From contig VFKY01000249.1 in NCBI GenBank assembly GCA_009885275.1, positions 1 to 7,115 of the forward strand: a DNA stretch of 7,115 bases. Direction: 5' to 3'. The notes below the pieces were generated by a model that was not told where the DNA came from, did not search any database, and saw only the letters and a list, made by a program, of their open reading frames with translations. The stretch is from Verrucomicrobiota bacterium (lineage in GTDB: Bacteria; Verrucomicrobiota; Verrucomicrobiia; Verrucomicrobiales; Verrucomicrobiaceae). Positions 1 to 6,017 of this stretch are shown here, piece by piece. The translations under genes were made by a program, and so were the position numbers. Each line of letters opens with the position of its first letter. Positions within the stretch are counted from its first letter, which is position 1.

Positions 1-762
1 GCCGGTTGGGGAGAAAAAGAAGGCACCTTTATTAACTCCGAGCGACGCTTTGGAGTCTCTCGTAAAGTCAGTCGCGCACCGGGGCAAGCTCTGGCCGATT
101 TTCACATCTTCAGGCTCATCGCCGAGTATTGGGGTTGTGGAGCGATGTTCCGGAAATGGACCAACCCCGAGATGGTATTTCAATCCCTCAAGGAAGTTTC
201 ACGCGATCAACCCTGCGATATCACCGGCATCAAAGACTACGCCATGCTTGATCAATGTGGTGGCATTCAATGGCCATGGAGCGATCAAGAATCAAGTCTA
301 CCGGACCAACAACGCCGCCTGTTTGCAGATGGAAAATTCTTCACCAAGGATGGCAAGGCACGTTTTGTGTTTGAGACTCCGCGCGCGGTACCTGAACCTG
401 TAAACAAGGAGTATCCCCTCGTCCTGCTGACCGGACGCGGCTCCTCCGCGCAATGGCACACCCAAACCCGAACCGGAAAATCCGCAATCCTCCGCAAGAT
501 GCATCCCGAAGAACTGTGGGTGGAGATTCATCCCCAAGATGCGAAAGCCAACGGCATCGAGGACGGCGCTTATACCATGGTGAAATCAAGACGCGCCAGC
601 GTCAAGGCTAAGGCACGAGTCACCGCCATCGTTCAGTCCGGCCAAATTTTTATGCCGATGCATTATCAAGAGGTGAACCATCTCACCCTGAGCATCGTCG
701 ATCCCTACAGTCGCCAGCCGTCTTACAAACATTGTGCGGTGAAGATCGAAAAGATGCCGTGA
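1..762 (+). CDS. nasA: Molybdopterin oxidoreductase, C-terminal part; probable assimilatory nitrate reductase catalytic subunit
   Basis: The frame is open from the first base, so the 5' part lies outside the window; 253 residues and a TGA stop are visible. The Met codon at 145 is internal, not the start. The product is the end of a Mo-bisMGD enzyme of the DMSO-reductase superfamily. Visible landmarks (partial numbering) are an EGTF-N-ERR segment at about 7-16, [13 protein letters not shown] near 43-56, GIQWPW at 88-93, then a molybdopterin-dinucleotide-binding domain from about 137 to the end with LTGRG at 143-147, HTQTRTG at 153-159, PMHYQEVN at 219-226 and [10 protein letters not shown] near 235-244. 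The LTGRG...QWHTQTRTG and [10 protein letters not shown] patterns are those I associate with bacterial assimilatory nitrate reductases (NasA/NarB), which reduce nitrate to nitrite in the cytoplasm. The Fe-S and main Mo-binding parts are not visible, so a formate-dehydrogenase-like relative cannot be excluded. It converges with the Fic gene 69 bp downstream. Confidence 0.85.
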   Translation, partial: AGWGEKEGTFINSERRFGVSRKVSRAPGQALADFHIFRLIAEYWGCGAMFRKWTNPEMVFQSLKEVSRDQPCDITGIKDYAMLDQCGGIQWPWSDQESSLPDQQRRLFADGKFFTKDGKARFVFETPRAVPEPVNKEYPLVLLTGRGSSAQWHTQTRTGKSAILRKMHPEELWVEIHPQDAKANGIEDGAYTMVKSRRASVKAKARVTAIVQSGQIFMPMHYQEVNHLTLSIVDPYSRQPSYKHCAVKIEKMP

Positions 763-775
763 TTTAAACCGTAAA

Positions 776-804
776 GCATTCAAATCTCCAGTTTGTTTGA
801 ATGC
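776..804. terminator. Stem-loop between convergent genes, possible bidirectional terminator
   Basis: A perfect 9-bp inverted repeat, GCATTCAAA at 776-784 and TTTGAATGC at 796-804, encloses an 11-nt loop. It starts 14 bp after the nitrate-reductase stop and lies 27 bp beyond the Fic gene stop on the other strand, which is where a shared terminator would sit. No T-run follows the stem on either strand and the stem is AT-rich, so it is not a classical intrinsic terminator. It may only protect transcript ends or be fortuitous. The rest of the 763-831 gap shows nothing else. Confidence 0.4.
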
Positions 805-831
805 AAGTCCGTTCCATGAGGCGATAACTGA

Positions 832-2217
832 CTATCTCCAAGTCTTTTTCCAAATTTCAAACTCAGATGGGCGCACCCGGTAGCGAGCGAAATTCCCTTC
901 ATGAAGACTTGCCAACTCGGTCTCTGTCATGGTGATGAAACGACTGCGATCCTCAGGTTCAACCAAAATGGCCGCCTGAGTTCTGATAAATGAAGTCGCT
1001 ACTTTTTTGTTCATACCATCCGTGATGACCTTGCTAACCATATCAATGAGACGTTGACGATTTTTTAAGCGAAAAGCATCCGGTTCCCCCAGTGACTGCC
1101 GGACAGCGGAGTAACGAGCGCATGAGCGTTCGTAGGCCCAGATGAAAACATCACGCAGATAATCCACGCGGTTCAATTCATAGACACCGATGATGGCGTT
1201 TACATAGTCCGCTTGAGGAACATCGACAAATGACAGCGGACTAAGATTACGCTGCACGAGTGGGATGTTCGCCGCCAACCTTGAGACTCGCTTGTTCACG
1301 TCTTCGAAGGGTTGGAGATACGGAAGATGCACCATGACAAAAAACGCCTGTTCGAAAGCATCATCAATGTTGGAAGCCTTTGCGAGGATATCTTCGAAAC
1401 GCGCTTCAATGAGTTGAGGCACTTCCAAAGGATGGAAGACCGTGCCACTGATGGCGACAGCGTGTCCCCTCAGGCGACCACAAGCGGCCGGATCAGGCAA
1501 AAGGTTGTCGGAGAGTTGCGCGTGAAGATTACAAATCGTGTAGCGATTGAATCCGATTTCATCAGCCTGTTGAGCAAGCATTTCAATGGCAGCCTTATGA
1601 TTGAGAATCATTTGTGATTCCTCGGCCCTCTTGCCATCTGCTGTCTCACCCAACTCCAAGAGTCTCTGTGTTTCCAACAAGGAATAAGTGTTCCCCTCAA
1701 GCCGGCTTGAGTTCCAGGAAAGGTCAATGAGAAGTCTGCTCATGACTTTACGAAAATGCGTTCCGGCAGGCAGCGGATCACCTGAGGTCATTCCCATTTC
1801 AGACAATTGTTTGCGAACGGCGGGAGATAAATAGGCGGACACATTGGGCCGATAATCCTCCAAAAAGGATGATTGATAGCCCACAGGTCTCCGCGCTGAA
1901 ATCGGGCGCTTGATTTCACTCCGAATCTGTTTTGCGGCCGCTGAAAGAGTAATCTCGCCACGCTCGGCGCTCGTTTCCTGAATTATCGAAGACTCAGTTA
2001 AGTCTGGATAGTCCACTCGGTAACGACGTCCTCCTCTGGCACTCAGCGCCACCAATTGTCCCTGCTCAACAAGCATCGAAAGCCGCCGTTGCAAAGTGCG
2101 GCGAGGAAGTGCTGGCCACACATTCCTTGTAATTTCTTCCAGTGAAGTTAGACCTCGCCCACCCGCGACTGCGGCCAGCACAATACTTAATTCTTCTTCT
2201 GTAACCCTCTTTGGCAT
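832..2217 (-). CDS. Winged-helix DNA-binding / Fic-domain protein with a degenerate Fic motif
   Basis: 461 residues. Residues 1-70 look like a winged helix-turn-helix: a candidate recognition helix at about 38-51 (PRRTLQRRLSMLVEQ) and a basic wing near 56-69. A Fic fold follows, with an inhibitory-helix signature [S/T]xxxE[G/N] at S170...E174-G175, GRLRGHAVAISG at 247-258, a flap region near 259-275, and the Fic motif at 302-313 (QPFEDVNKRVSR). Canonical Fic proteins have HPFx(D/E)GN(G/K)RxxR and use the His as catalytic base for AMP transfer; here that position is Gln302, while F, D, N, K/R and the last Arg are kept. I recall this YLQPFEDVNKR variant as a widespread subfamily. The inhibitory motif would make it a class II (self-inhibited) Fic protein. 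The ATG start is fixed by an in-frame TGA two codons upstream (2221-2223), with no Shine-Dalgarno sequence. No antitoxin gene is adjacent. Palindromic repeats immediately upstream suggest autoregulation. A modified target protein cannot be named. Confidence 0.9.
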   Translation of the reverse strand: MPKRVTEEELSIVLAAVAGGRGLTSLEEITRNVWPALPRRTLQRRLSMLVEQGQLVALSARGGRRYRVDYPDLTESSIIQETSAERGEITLSAAAKQIRSEIKRPISARRPVGYQSSFLEDYRPNVSAYLSPAVRKQLSEMGMTSGDPLPAGTHFRKVMSRLLIDLSWNSSRLEGNTYSLLETQRLLELGETADGKRAEESQMILNHKAAIEMLAQQADEIGFNRYTICNLHAQLSDNLLPDPAACGRLRGHAVAISGTVFHPLEVPQLIEARFEDILAKASNIDDAFEQAFFVMVHLPYLQPFEDVNKRVSRLAANIPLVQRNLSPLSFVDVPQADYVNAIIGVYELNRVDYLRDVFIWAYERSCARYSAVRQSLGEPDAFRLKNRQRLIDMVSKVITDGMNKKVATSFIRTQAAILVEPEDRSRFITMTETELASLHEGNFARYRVRPSEFEIWKKTWR

Positions 2218-2225
2218 TAATCATT

Positions 2226-2333
2226 ATGGCGCAACAACACATTTTGCGCCACTTAAATAACAAATAACGGCGCAATGTCACCGATTTGCGCCATTTAAAC
2301 GGTTTTAATGGCGCAAATATAAGTTTGCGCCAC
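2226..2333. promoter_or_regulatory. Triple palindrome array, probable operator of the Fic/wHTH gene
   Basis: Six copies of one 7-8 bp half-site occur in about 106 bp, in alternating orientation, forming three palindromes. Palindrome 1 is TGGCGCAA at 2227-2234 with TTGCGCCA at 2244-2251 (9-nt spacer). Palindrome 2 is GGCGCAA at 2269-2275 with TTGCGCC at 2286-2292 (10-nt spacer). Palindrome 3 is TGGCGCAA at 2309-2316 with TTGCGCCA at 2325-2332 (8-nt spacer; the stem can extend to 9 bp). The left GGCGCAA arms begin at 2228, 2269 and 2310, exactly 41 bp apart or about four helical turns, so a protein would meet them on nearly the same DNA face. The array begins 9 bp upstream of the Fic start codon and AT-rich segments separate the palindromes. 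The likely reader is the winged-helix domain of that gene's product (inference). I could not pick out a convincing -35/-10 pair. Palindrome 3 could also act as a hairpin at the 3' end of the upstream operon. Confidence 0.75.
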
Positions 2334-2348
2334 ATGCCTTGATTGCGT
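2226..2348. repeat. Imperfect 41-bp tandem repeat, nearly three units
   Basis: Units start at 2226, 2267 and 2308. Each opens with A(T/C)GGCGCAA, continues through a variable 8-10 bp spacer into TTGCGCCA, and in the first two units then runs into an AT-rich tail containing TTAAA and ending in TA. The third unit diverges after its right half-site. This is the same DNA as the palindrome array, seen as a direct repeat. Conserved half-sites with variable spacers and tails suggest selection on the half-sites rather than recent duplication of the whole unit. Confidence 0.6.
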
Positions 2349-2366
2349 TAATACCAATGTAAAATA

Positions 2367-3461
2367 TCAATCCAATGTTGTCTTCGGCACTGGGATGCGG
2401 ACGATTCCAGGGGGCGCTGGCGGTGCTGGTGGCGCCGGGATAAAATCGACCTCGAAGGGCATAACTGCACGTTGAAAGAAGTCAGCCCCGTATATTTCCC
2501 ACCCCGCTGGCACCCCAGATTGATCGGCGATATCACGAGCTGCAAGATAAGTGTCGAGTGAGTCTTTGAAAACTAAAAACCAGACCACGCTATCGGGCTC
2601 GGTCTTGAACTTGCGCATGGCGCGTTGAAAAACGGATGCTGGATTTTTAACCTGCTCTACTGTTTCCCCTCCTTCTGGCAAAGGAGTTAGCTTCATGTAA
2701 ATGCGGGATGCATGGGGTATTTCGACAAGCTCAAGTTTAATTTCACGTGTCCCGATGCGTTGTTTTTGAAAATGTGCTGATATCTTTTTTTGATCGAGTT
2801 TGGCCTTGGGCAACGGCTTACCACGATCTGTCACTATGAGTATTTTTTGGTTTTTATCGATCTCAGCGACCACCATCTTCATAAATTCCTCATCATTGAG
2901 ATAGAGCACTCTTCCGTTGGCCACTAGAAAACGTCGAAGGACAGCTTTCTCTGGCATAGGTCGCGGATTAGGCAACTTCACCACCGTTGAAGCGGGTGGA
3001 ACATAAACAGGTGTTGTATCAAGTAATGCTTTTAGCCGATCCACTTCTGCCAACAGCTTTTCTACATCGGTCTTTTTCGCGTCACGAATTTTTTTCCGTT
3101 CTTCAATCTGCTTACTCAAATCATCCAGATCCATCATTTTAATGGCTTTCGAGCTAACAGTGAGATCCAGCGACTTCAGTTCTTCTGAGTTCTTTTTGAG
3201 CTGTTCCTCAAGCTTCTTAAGTTCGTTTTCAACTTTTTTTGGATCTTCTGTTGGTGTGTTATCTACGATTTTTTTCAACAACTCTTGAAGTTGCTCCATG
3301 GTTACGGGTGGCAACTCTGAAAGCACTTTTTTAACTGAACTCGCGAGGCTGATACCAATCATCACAAGCACAATAATGAGCACCCCGACCACGTTGGTCA
3401 TCGTGTCCATAAGGGCCACGAATGGAAGCTCTTCATCATGTGATTGTCTGCGTCTGGCCAT
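2367..3461 (-). CDS. ExbD/MotB-like membrane-anchored subunit, second copy, with coiled coil and proline-rich tail
   Basis: 364 residues. A short basic cytoplasmic N-terminus (MARRRQSHDEEL) is followed by one membrane segment at about 14-38 containing Asp19 (ALMDTMTNVVGVL). Asp in this position is the proton-carrying residue of ExbD, TolR and MotB subunits. Residues about 55-150 are charged and heptad-like (KKVENELKKLEEQLKK), a probable extracytoplasmic coiled coil. A globular part follows: a strand-rich region near 173-260, then VVWFLVFKDSLDTYLAARDIAD at about 292-313 with GVPAGWEIYG at 316-325. The tail at 341-360 is proline-rich (PAPPAPPAPP). It is about 2.5 times the usual ExbD length and has no OmpA-like peptidoglycan-binding domain that I can see. 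It is the last gene of the cassette, beginning 6 bp after the stop of its paralogue, with no Shine-Dalgarno sequence, so translational coupling is likely. Assignment to the ion-channel B-subunit class is firm; the cargo or partner is unknown. Confidence 0.85.
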   Translation of the reverse strand: MARRRQSHDEELPFVALMDTMTNVVGVLIIVLVMIGISLASSVKKVLSELPPVTMEQLQELLKKIVDNTPTEDPKKVENELKKLEEQLKKNSEELKSLDLTVSSKAIKMMDLDDLSKQIEERKKIRDAKKTDVEKLLAEVDRLKALLDTTPVYVPPASTVVKLPNPRPMPEKAVLRRFLVANGRVLYLNDEEFMKMVVAEIDKNQKILIVTDRGKPLPKAKLDQKKISAHFQKQRIGTREIKLELVEIPHASRIYMKLTPLPEGGETVEQVKNPASVFQRAMRKFKTEPDSVVWFLVFKDSLDTYLAARDIADQSGVPAGWEIYGADFFQRAVMPFEVDFIPAPPAPPAPPGIVRIPVPKTTLD

Positions 3462-3467
3462 GAGAGT

Positions 3468-4379
3468 CTAGATTTTTGGAGGAGTTGGAACGGTGCCAGG
3501 CGCTGGCACAGGAGCAGGAGGCGGTGGGGACATGGTGCCAAGAAATTCCTTAAACATTTGGAGGTCGATCTGCCCGCGACCAGGGATGGGCAACTTGCCA
3601 ATTTGATCAGTACGATACCCGTAAGTCGCCTGAGCCCAACCAGCACCCTTGTTGTAGGAACCCATGCCGTCGTCACGAAGAAGAAAGATAATCTTGGCAT
3701 TGGGCACCTTCAACACTTCCTGAAGGAGGTAATTGTAGGCTATATCTGTGGCGATAATTTCATCGGCAGCACTGAGCACTGTCTTTTGTTTTCCATCCCA
3801 AAAGATCGTAAGTTTACCACCGGAGGCTTCTACGAAAAAAACCTTCGCCCCTTTGGCGAGCCCTGATCCCCCGGGTTGGACCAACACGGCGGGAACAACC
3901 TTTTGTTTCGGTGGTTCCCGTTTCTGAATCTCTGTCATAAGTGCTGCGATCGCTTTCTTTTGGACTCCATCTTCTTTAGCCAAGCCCTCGATTTCAACCA
4001 AAAGATTGTCGAGCTCCTTCACCAGATTTTGACTCATCTCCTGGTTCATTTTTTTGATGTCCGCAGAAGTAGCAAGAAGTTTACGTAACATCGCCAGACG
4101 CGCTTCCTTCTCTGAATTTTCCTTTTTCAACTCCTCAAATTTTGCAAGCCTGGCTTCAATAATGGGCTTGCCTGCGGTCTGCTCTTTTTGTTTTTTTAGT
4201 GCATCAACATACTTTTGGGAGCGATCGAGCTCCTCCTGCGTTCGCCCTTTGGCTCTCTGAGATTGGGCAACGCAAAGTACAACGATGATAAGCACCAGCA
4301 CCCCAATCAAAGAACATAGAATGTCCAGGAATGGGATGAGCATCAGCTCTTCATTCTTTCTGTGACGTCGATGGGCCAT
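3468..4379 (-). CDS. ExbD/MotB-like membrane-anchored subunit, first copy, with coiled coil and proline-rich tail
   Basis: 303 residues with the same plan as the next gene. The basic N-terminus MAHRRHRKNEEL leads into a membrane segment at about 13-38 containing Asp19 (IPFLDILCSLIGVLVLI), the expected ion-carrying aspartate. Residues about 42-155 are rich in Lys, Glu, Gln and Leu and probably form a coiled coil outside the cytoplasm. A globular domain at about 163-280 includes KVFFVEASGGKLTIFW (179-194) and IIFLLRDDG (230-238). The tail at 284-303 is proline-rich (PPPPAPVPAPG). The first 31 residues match the downstream paralogue closely in pattern (basic start, EEL, D19, GVL), and the C-terminal parts share a weaker pattern, which suggests an old duplication. 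The gene starts 41 bp after the channel gene with no Shine-Dalgarno sequence visible. Standard ExbD or TolR is near 140 residues, so this is a long form. Product class is firm; biological role is unknown. Confidence 0.85.
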   Translation of the reverse strand: MAHRRHRKNEELMLIPFLDILCSLIGVLVLIIVVLCVAQSQRAKGRTQEELDRSQKYVDALKKQKEQTAGKPIIEARLAKFEELKKENSEKEARLAMLRKLLATSADIKKMNQEMSQNLVKELDNLLVEIEGLAKEDGVQKKAIAALMTEIQKREPPKQKVVPAVLVQPGGSGLAKGAKVFFVEASGGKLTIFWDGKQKTVLSAADEIIATDIAYNYLLQEVLKVPNAKIIFLLRDDGMGSYNKGAGWAQATYGYRTDQIGKLPIPGRGQIDLQMFKEFLGTMSPPPPAPVPAPGTVPTPPKI

Positions 4380-4420
4380 GATTCAAATCAGGTTACAACT
4401 AAAATGCCTGCACTGATAGA

Positions 4421-5797
4421 TTAGCCGCGACCAAACCATCCCTTTTTTTTGGGTGCTTGTTGGATCACGATTTGATGCTGACCAAGTTCTTTGAGCGCAA
4501 TGTTAAGACTGCGAATACCTGTCTCAAGCGCACCGATGTGTTGTGACGTTGTCTTGACAGAATCACGCAAAGCCGCTGTAACTTCCCCGCGCATGGCGGT
4601 CATGTTCGCAACAAACTCCTGAGTTACCGCCGCTTGAAAAGCATCACTGCGTCTGTCGAGATTCGTGGCGTATTCATTCATGCGCTTTGAGAGTTCGTTC
4701 AAGTCCGTAAGAAATTCCTTTTGTGCACTGGAAAGCCCTTTAATAACGGAGTCTGCAATCGCTGCGGTGTCGCCGCCGCCAGCACCTGATCCGTCATTGA
4801 GTCGAGGCAGAAGCACTTCGTTACAGAAGGAATCAATATTGTAGAGCATCTCATCTTCGTGTTTCGCGAGCGAATTCATGGGGAAATTCAATATCACTGC
4901 AAGCACGAGAGCCAGCAATGTCGCATCGAATGCGGTTCCAAGCCCGCTGGTAACCGCACCGAGGGATACCATGATTCCATCCAGTTCTTCAAATTTCCCA
5001 AAGTTCATGCCGCCGATCGCGTGGGAAAGTCCAATCACGGTTCCGATGAATCCCAGCAACGGGATGGCCCAGAGGAATGCTTTCAACATGATATAACTGC
5101 CCCCGATGCGCGCGCTATCAATGTTGGACTGACTGTCCATCGCATGACTGACATCGCCAGCGTTGGTCTTGACTTCAAAGAGCTCAAGTGCTTTCCGGAT
5201 ACGATTAACCATCAAACTGTCACGCAAACGATGCGGCAGGTTATAAACATGATCGATGAATGTACCGACATTTTGAGAGTTAATTTCCTGACCAAGCTCA
5301 ATGGGTAACACATCAAGCAAGAGCGCTTCCTTCTGATGCCGCAGCTTCTGTAGCTTCATGTAAACAATCGACATTGCCCAGCAAAAGAACAGCACGTTTA
5401 TGAAACTAATCGTGAAATGCTTGTAGAGCAGGTTAGCAAAAAACTGCATCGAGTTGTATTCTGCCACGGGAACAGTGGCCGGAGCGATGAAGGGATACAC
5501 CATGCCAAAGATCGCCAGCGTGATCGCTAAACCGATGCCGAAAGCTACAAATCCATTGGGGTTGGTTGGATCTGCCTCCTTCCAGGCAACACGATAGGGC
5601 CGCTCAGCAGTAGAGTAACTTCCTTGAGAGCTTGCTTGAATTCCAGACATCCCATTGGCAGAATGTGCGCTCGTCGTTTCGTTAACAACCTCCGGGATTT
5701 GAAGTTTTGTGTTACAACCTGGACAGCGAACCACTTTGCCAGCCATCTCGGGCTCGGCTTTTAAACTCATATCACAAGAGGGACACTTGAACTTCAT
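4421..5797 (-). CDS. MotA/TolQ/ExbB-family ion-channel subunit with N-terminal zinc ribbon
   Basis: 458 residues. Residues 1-36 form a zinc ribbon with CPSC at 5-8 and CPGC at 25-28 (four Cys, CxxC-16-CxxC), followed by a polar linker to about 70. Hydrophobic segments lie at about 83-106, 129-147, 239-262 and 281-306. This is four membrane spans with a large 148-238 cytoplasmic loop, as in MotA, rather than the three of ExbB. The family core is visible in TM3 (PLLGFIGTVIGL, 246-257) and TM4 (TSGLGTAFDATLLALVL, 283-299); Thr253 and Thr283/Thr288 are plausible pore residues by comparison with ExbB. Residues 345-445 look like a coiled coil, ending in KKKGWFGRG. With the two ExbD-like genes downstream it should form an ion-driven inner-membrane motor. 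The ATG start gives the intact zinc ribbon; upstream DNA is AT-rich without a Shine-Dalgarno sequence. The zinc ribbon would be cytoplasmic and may bind a partner or nucleic acid; that is inference. Confidence 0.9.
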   Translation of the reverse strand: MKFKCPSCDMSLKAEPEMAGKVVRCPGCNTKLQIPEVVNETTSAHSANGMSGIQASSQGSYSTAERPYRVAWKEADPTNPNGFVAFGIGLAITLAIFGMVYPFIAPATVPVAEYNSMQFFANLLYKHFTISFINVLFFCWAMSIVYMKLQKLRHQKEALLLDVLPIELGQEINSQNVGTFIDHVYNLPHRLRDSLMVNRIRKALELFEVKTNAGDVSHAMDSQSNIDSARIGGSYIMLKAFLWAIPLLGFIGTVIGLSHAIGGMNFGKFEELDGIMVSLGAVTSGLGTAFDATLLALVLAVILNFPMNSLAKHEDEMLYNIDSFCNEVLLPRLNDGSGAGGGDTAAIADSVIKGLSSAQKEFLTDLNELSKRMNEYATNLDRRSDAFQAAVTQEFVANMTAMRGEVTAALRDSVKTTSQHIGALETGIRSLNIALKELGQHQIVIQQAPKKKGWFGRG

Positions 5798-5971
5798 AAA
5801 TTATAAAAATTAGAGGTTTGAAACGCTGAATAAAATAGATGCGCTGAAGCTATCCATCGGTAGTTGTTGCTGGGAGCTCATACAAACGTCTTATTGTCTC
5901 TATTAGCTGCTTTATGGGCTCTTATTTCAACAGTGATGCTTTCATTAAATACGACGCCATATAGTTGAAAC

Positions 5972-5988
5972 TGCATCTGCACGATGCA
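5972..5988. repeat. Small inverted repeat downstream of gpsA
   Basis: TGCATC at 5972-5977 and GATGCA at 5983-5988 flank a 5-nt loop. It lies about 30 bp past the gpsA stop on the minus strand. A 6-bp stem without a T-run is a weak terminator at best; it could equally be a binding site or chance. Confidence 0.3.
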
Positions 5989-6000
5989 AGGTGGATTTTC

Positions 6001-6014
6001 TTGGAAGTTTCCAA
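6001..6014. repeat. Short palindrome immediately after gpsA
   Basis: TTGGAA at 6001-6006 and TTCCAA at 6009-6014 are inverted around a 2-nt centre, beginning 3 bp past the gpsA stop codon. The stem is AT-rich and not followed by a T-run in the direction of gpsA transcription, so a terminator role is doubtful. Confidence 0.25.
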
Positions 6015-6017
6015 AAA

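Larger units (their letters stand above)
5798..6017. other. 220-bp intergenic region between gpsA and the channel cassette
   Basis: I see no coding sequence or RNA gene here. Reading in the direction of the flanking genes, it begins with two small hairpins after the gpsA stop and ends in an AT-rich leader before the channel gene. The promoter of the three-gene cassette should lie here. A TTGAAA at about 5928-5933 (minus strand) could be a -35 element, but the -10 candidates at acceptable spacing are poor, so no promoter is called. Confidence 0.5.

Noticed and set aside
145..147. ATG as the start of the nitrate reductase fragment
   Set aside because: The same frame continues upstream to position 1 with family-like sequence (EGTF, WGCGAMF), so this Met is internal.
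50..403. Open frame of 117 codons overlapping the start of the window
   Set aside because: It is out of frame with the nitrate-reductase C-terminus, which has clear family motifs and is open from position 1.
1312..1617. Plus-strand open frame of 101 codons inside the Fic gene
   Set aside because: Antisense shadow of a well-supported Fic domain; no recognisable domain of its own.
2226..2333. Short CRISPR-like array
   Set aside because: The repeated units are 7-8 bp half-sites in alternating orientation with 8-10 bp inner spacers, not long direct repeats with unique spacers, and no cas gene is present.
2066..2335. Minus-strand open frame of 89 codons crossing the palindrome array, with repeated KWRK
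   Set aside because: The repeated residues are simply the TGGCGCAA repeats translated, and it overlaps the Fic N-terminus in another frame.
832..2366. Fic-type toxin-antitoxin pair
   Set aside because: The 149-bp region upstream of the Fic gene contains only repeats and no antitoxin gene; the inhibitory motif is within the protein itself and the catalytic His is missing.
3444..3866. Plus-strand open frame of 140 codons over the first ExbD-like gene
   Set aside because: Antisense shadow with no protein-like features; the opposite strand has a clear TM segment and coiled coil.
4443..4450. Run of eight T (A8 on the coding strand) near the 3' end of the channel gene, as a frameshift site
   Set aside because: It encodes the PKKK of a plausible basic C-terminus and the frame ends normally 19 bases later; nothing suggests programmed slippage.
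4859..5308. Plus-strand open frame of 149 codons over the channel gene
   Set aside because: Antisense to the conserved MotA/ExbB core.
2367..5797. Zorya anti-phage system (ZorA/ZorB)
   Set aside because: The B subunits lack an OmpA-like peptidoglycan-binding domain, there are two of them, and no ZorC/ZorD/ZorE-like gene is in the window.
5800..5805. Perfect TATAAT on the minus strand before the channel gene
   Set aside because: It ends 2 nt before the ATG, so transcription would start inside the coding sequence; more likely part of an AT-rich leader.
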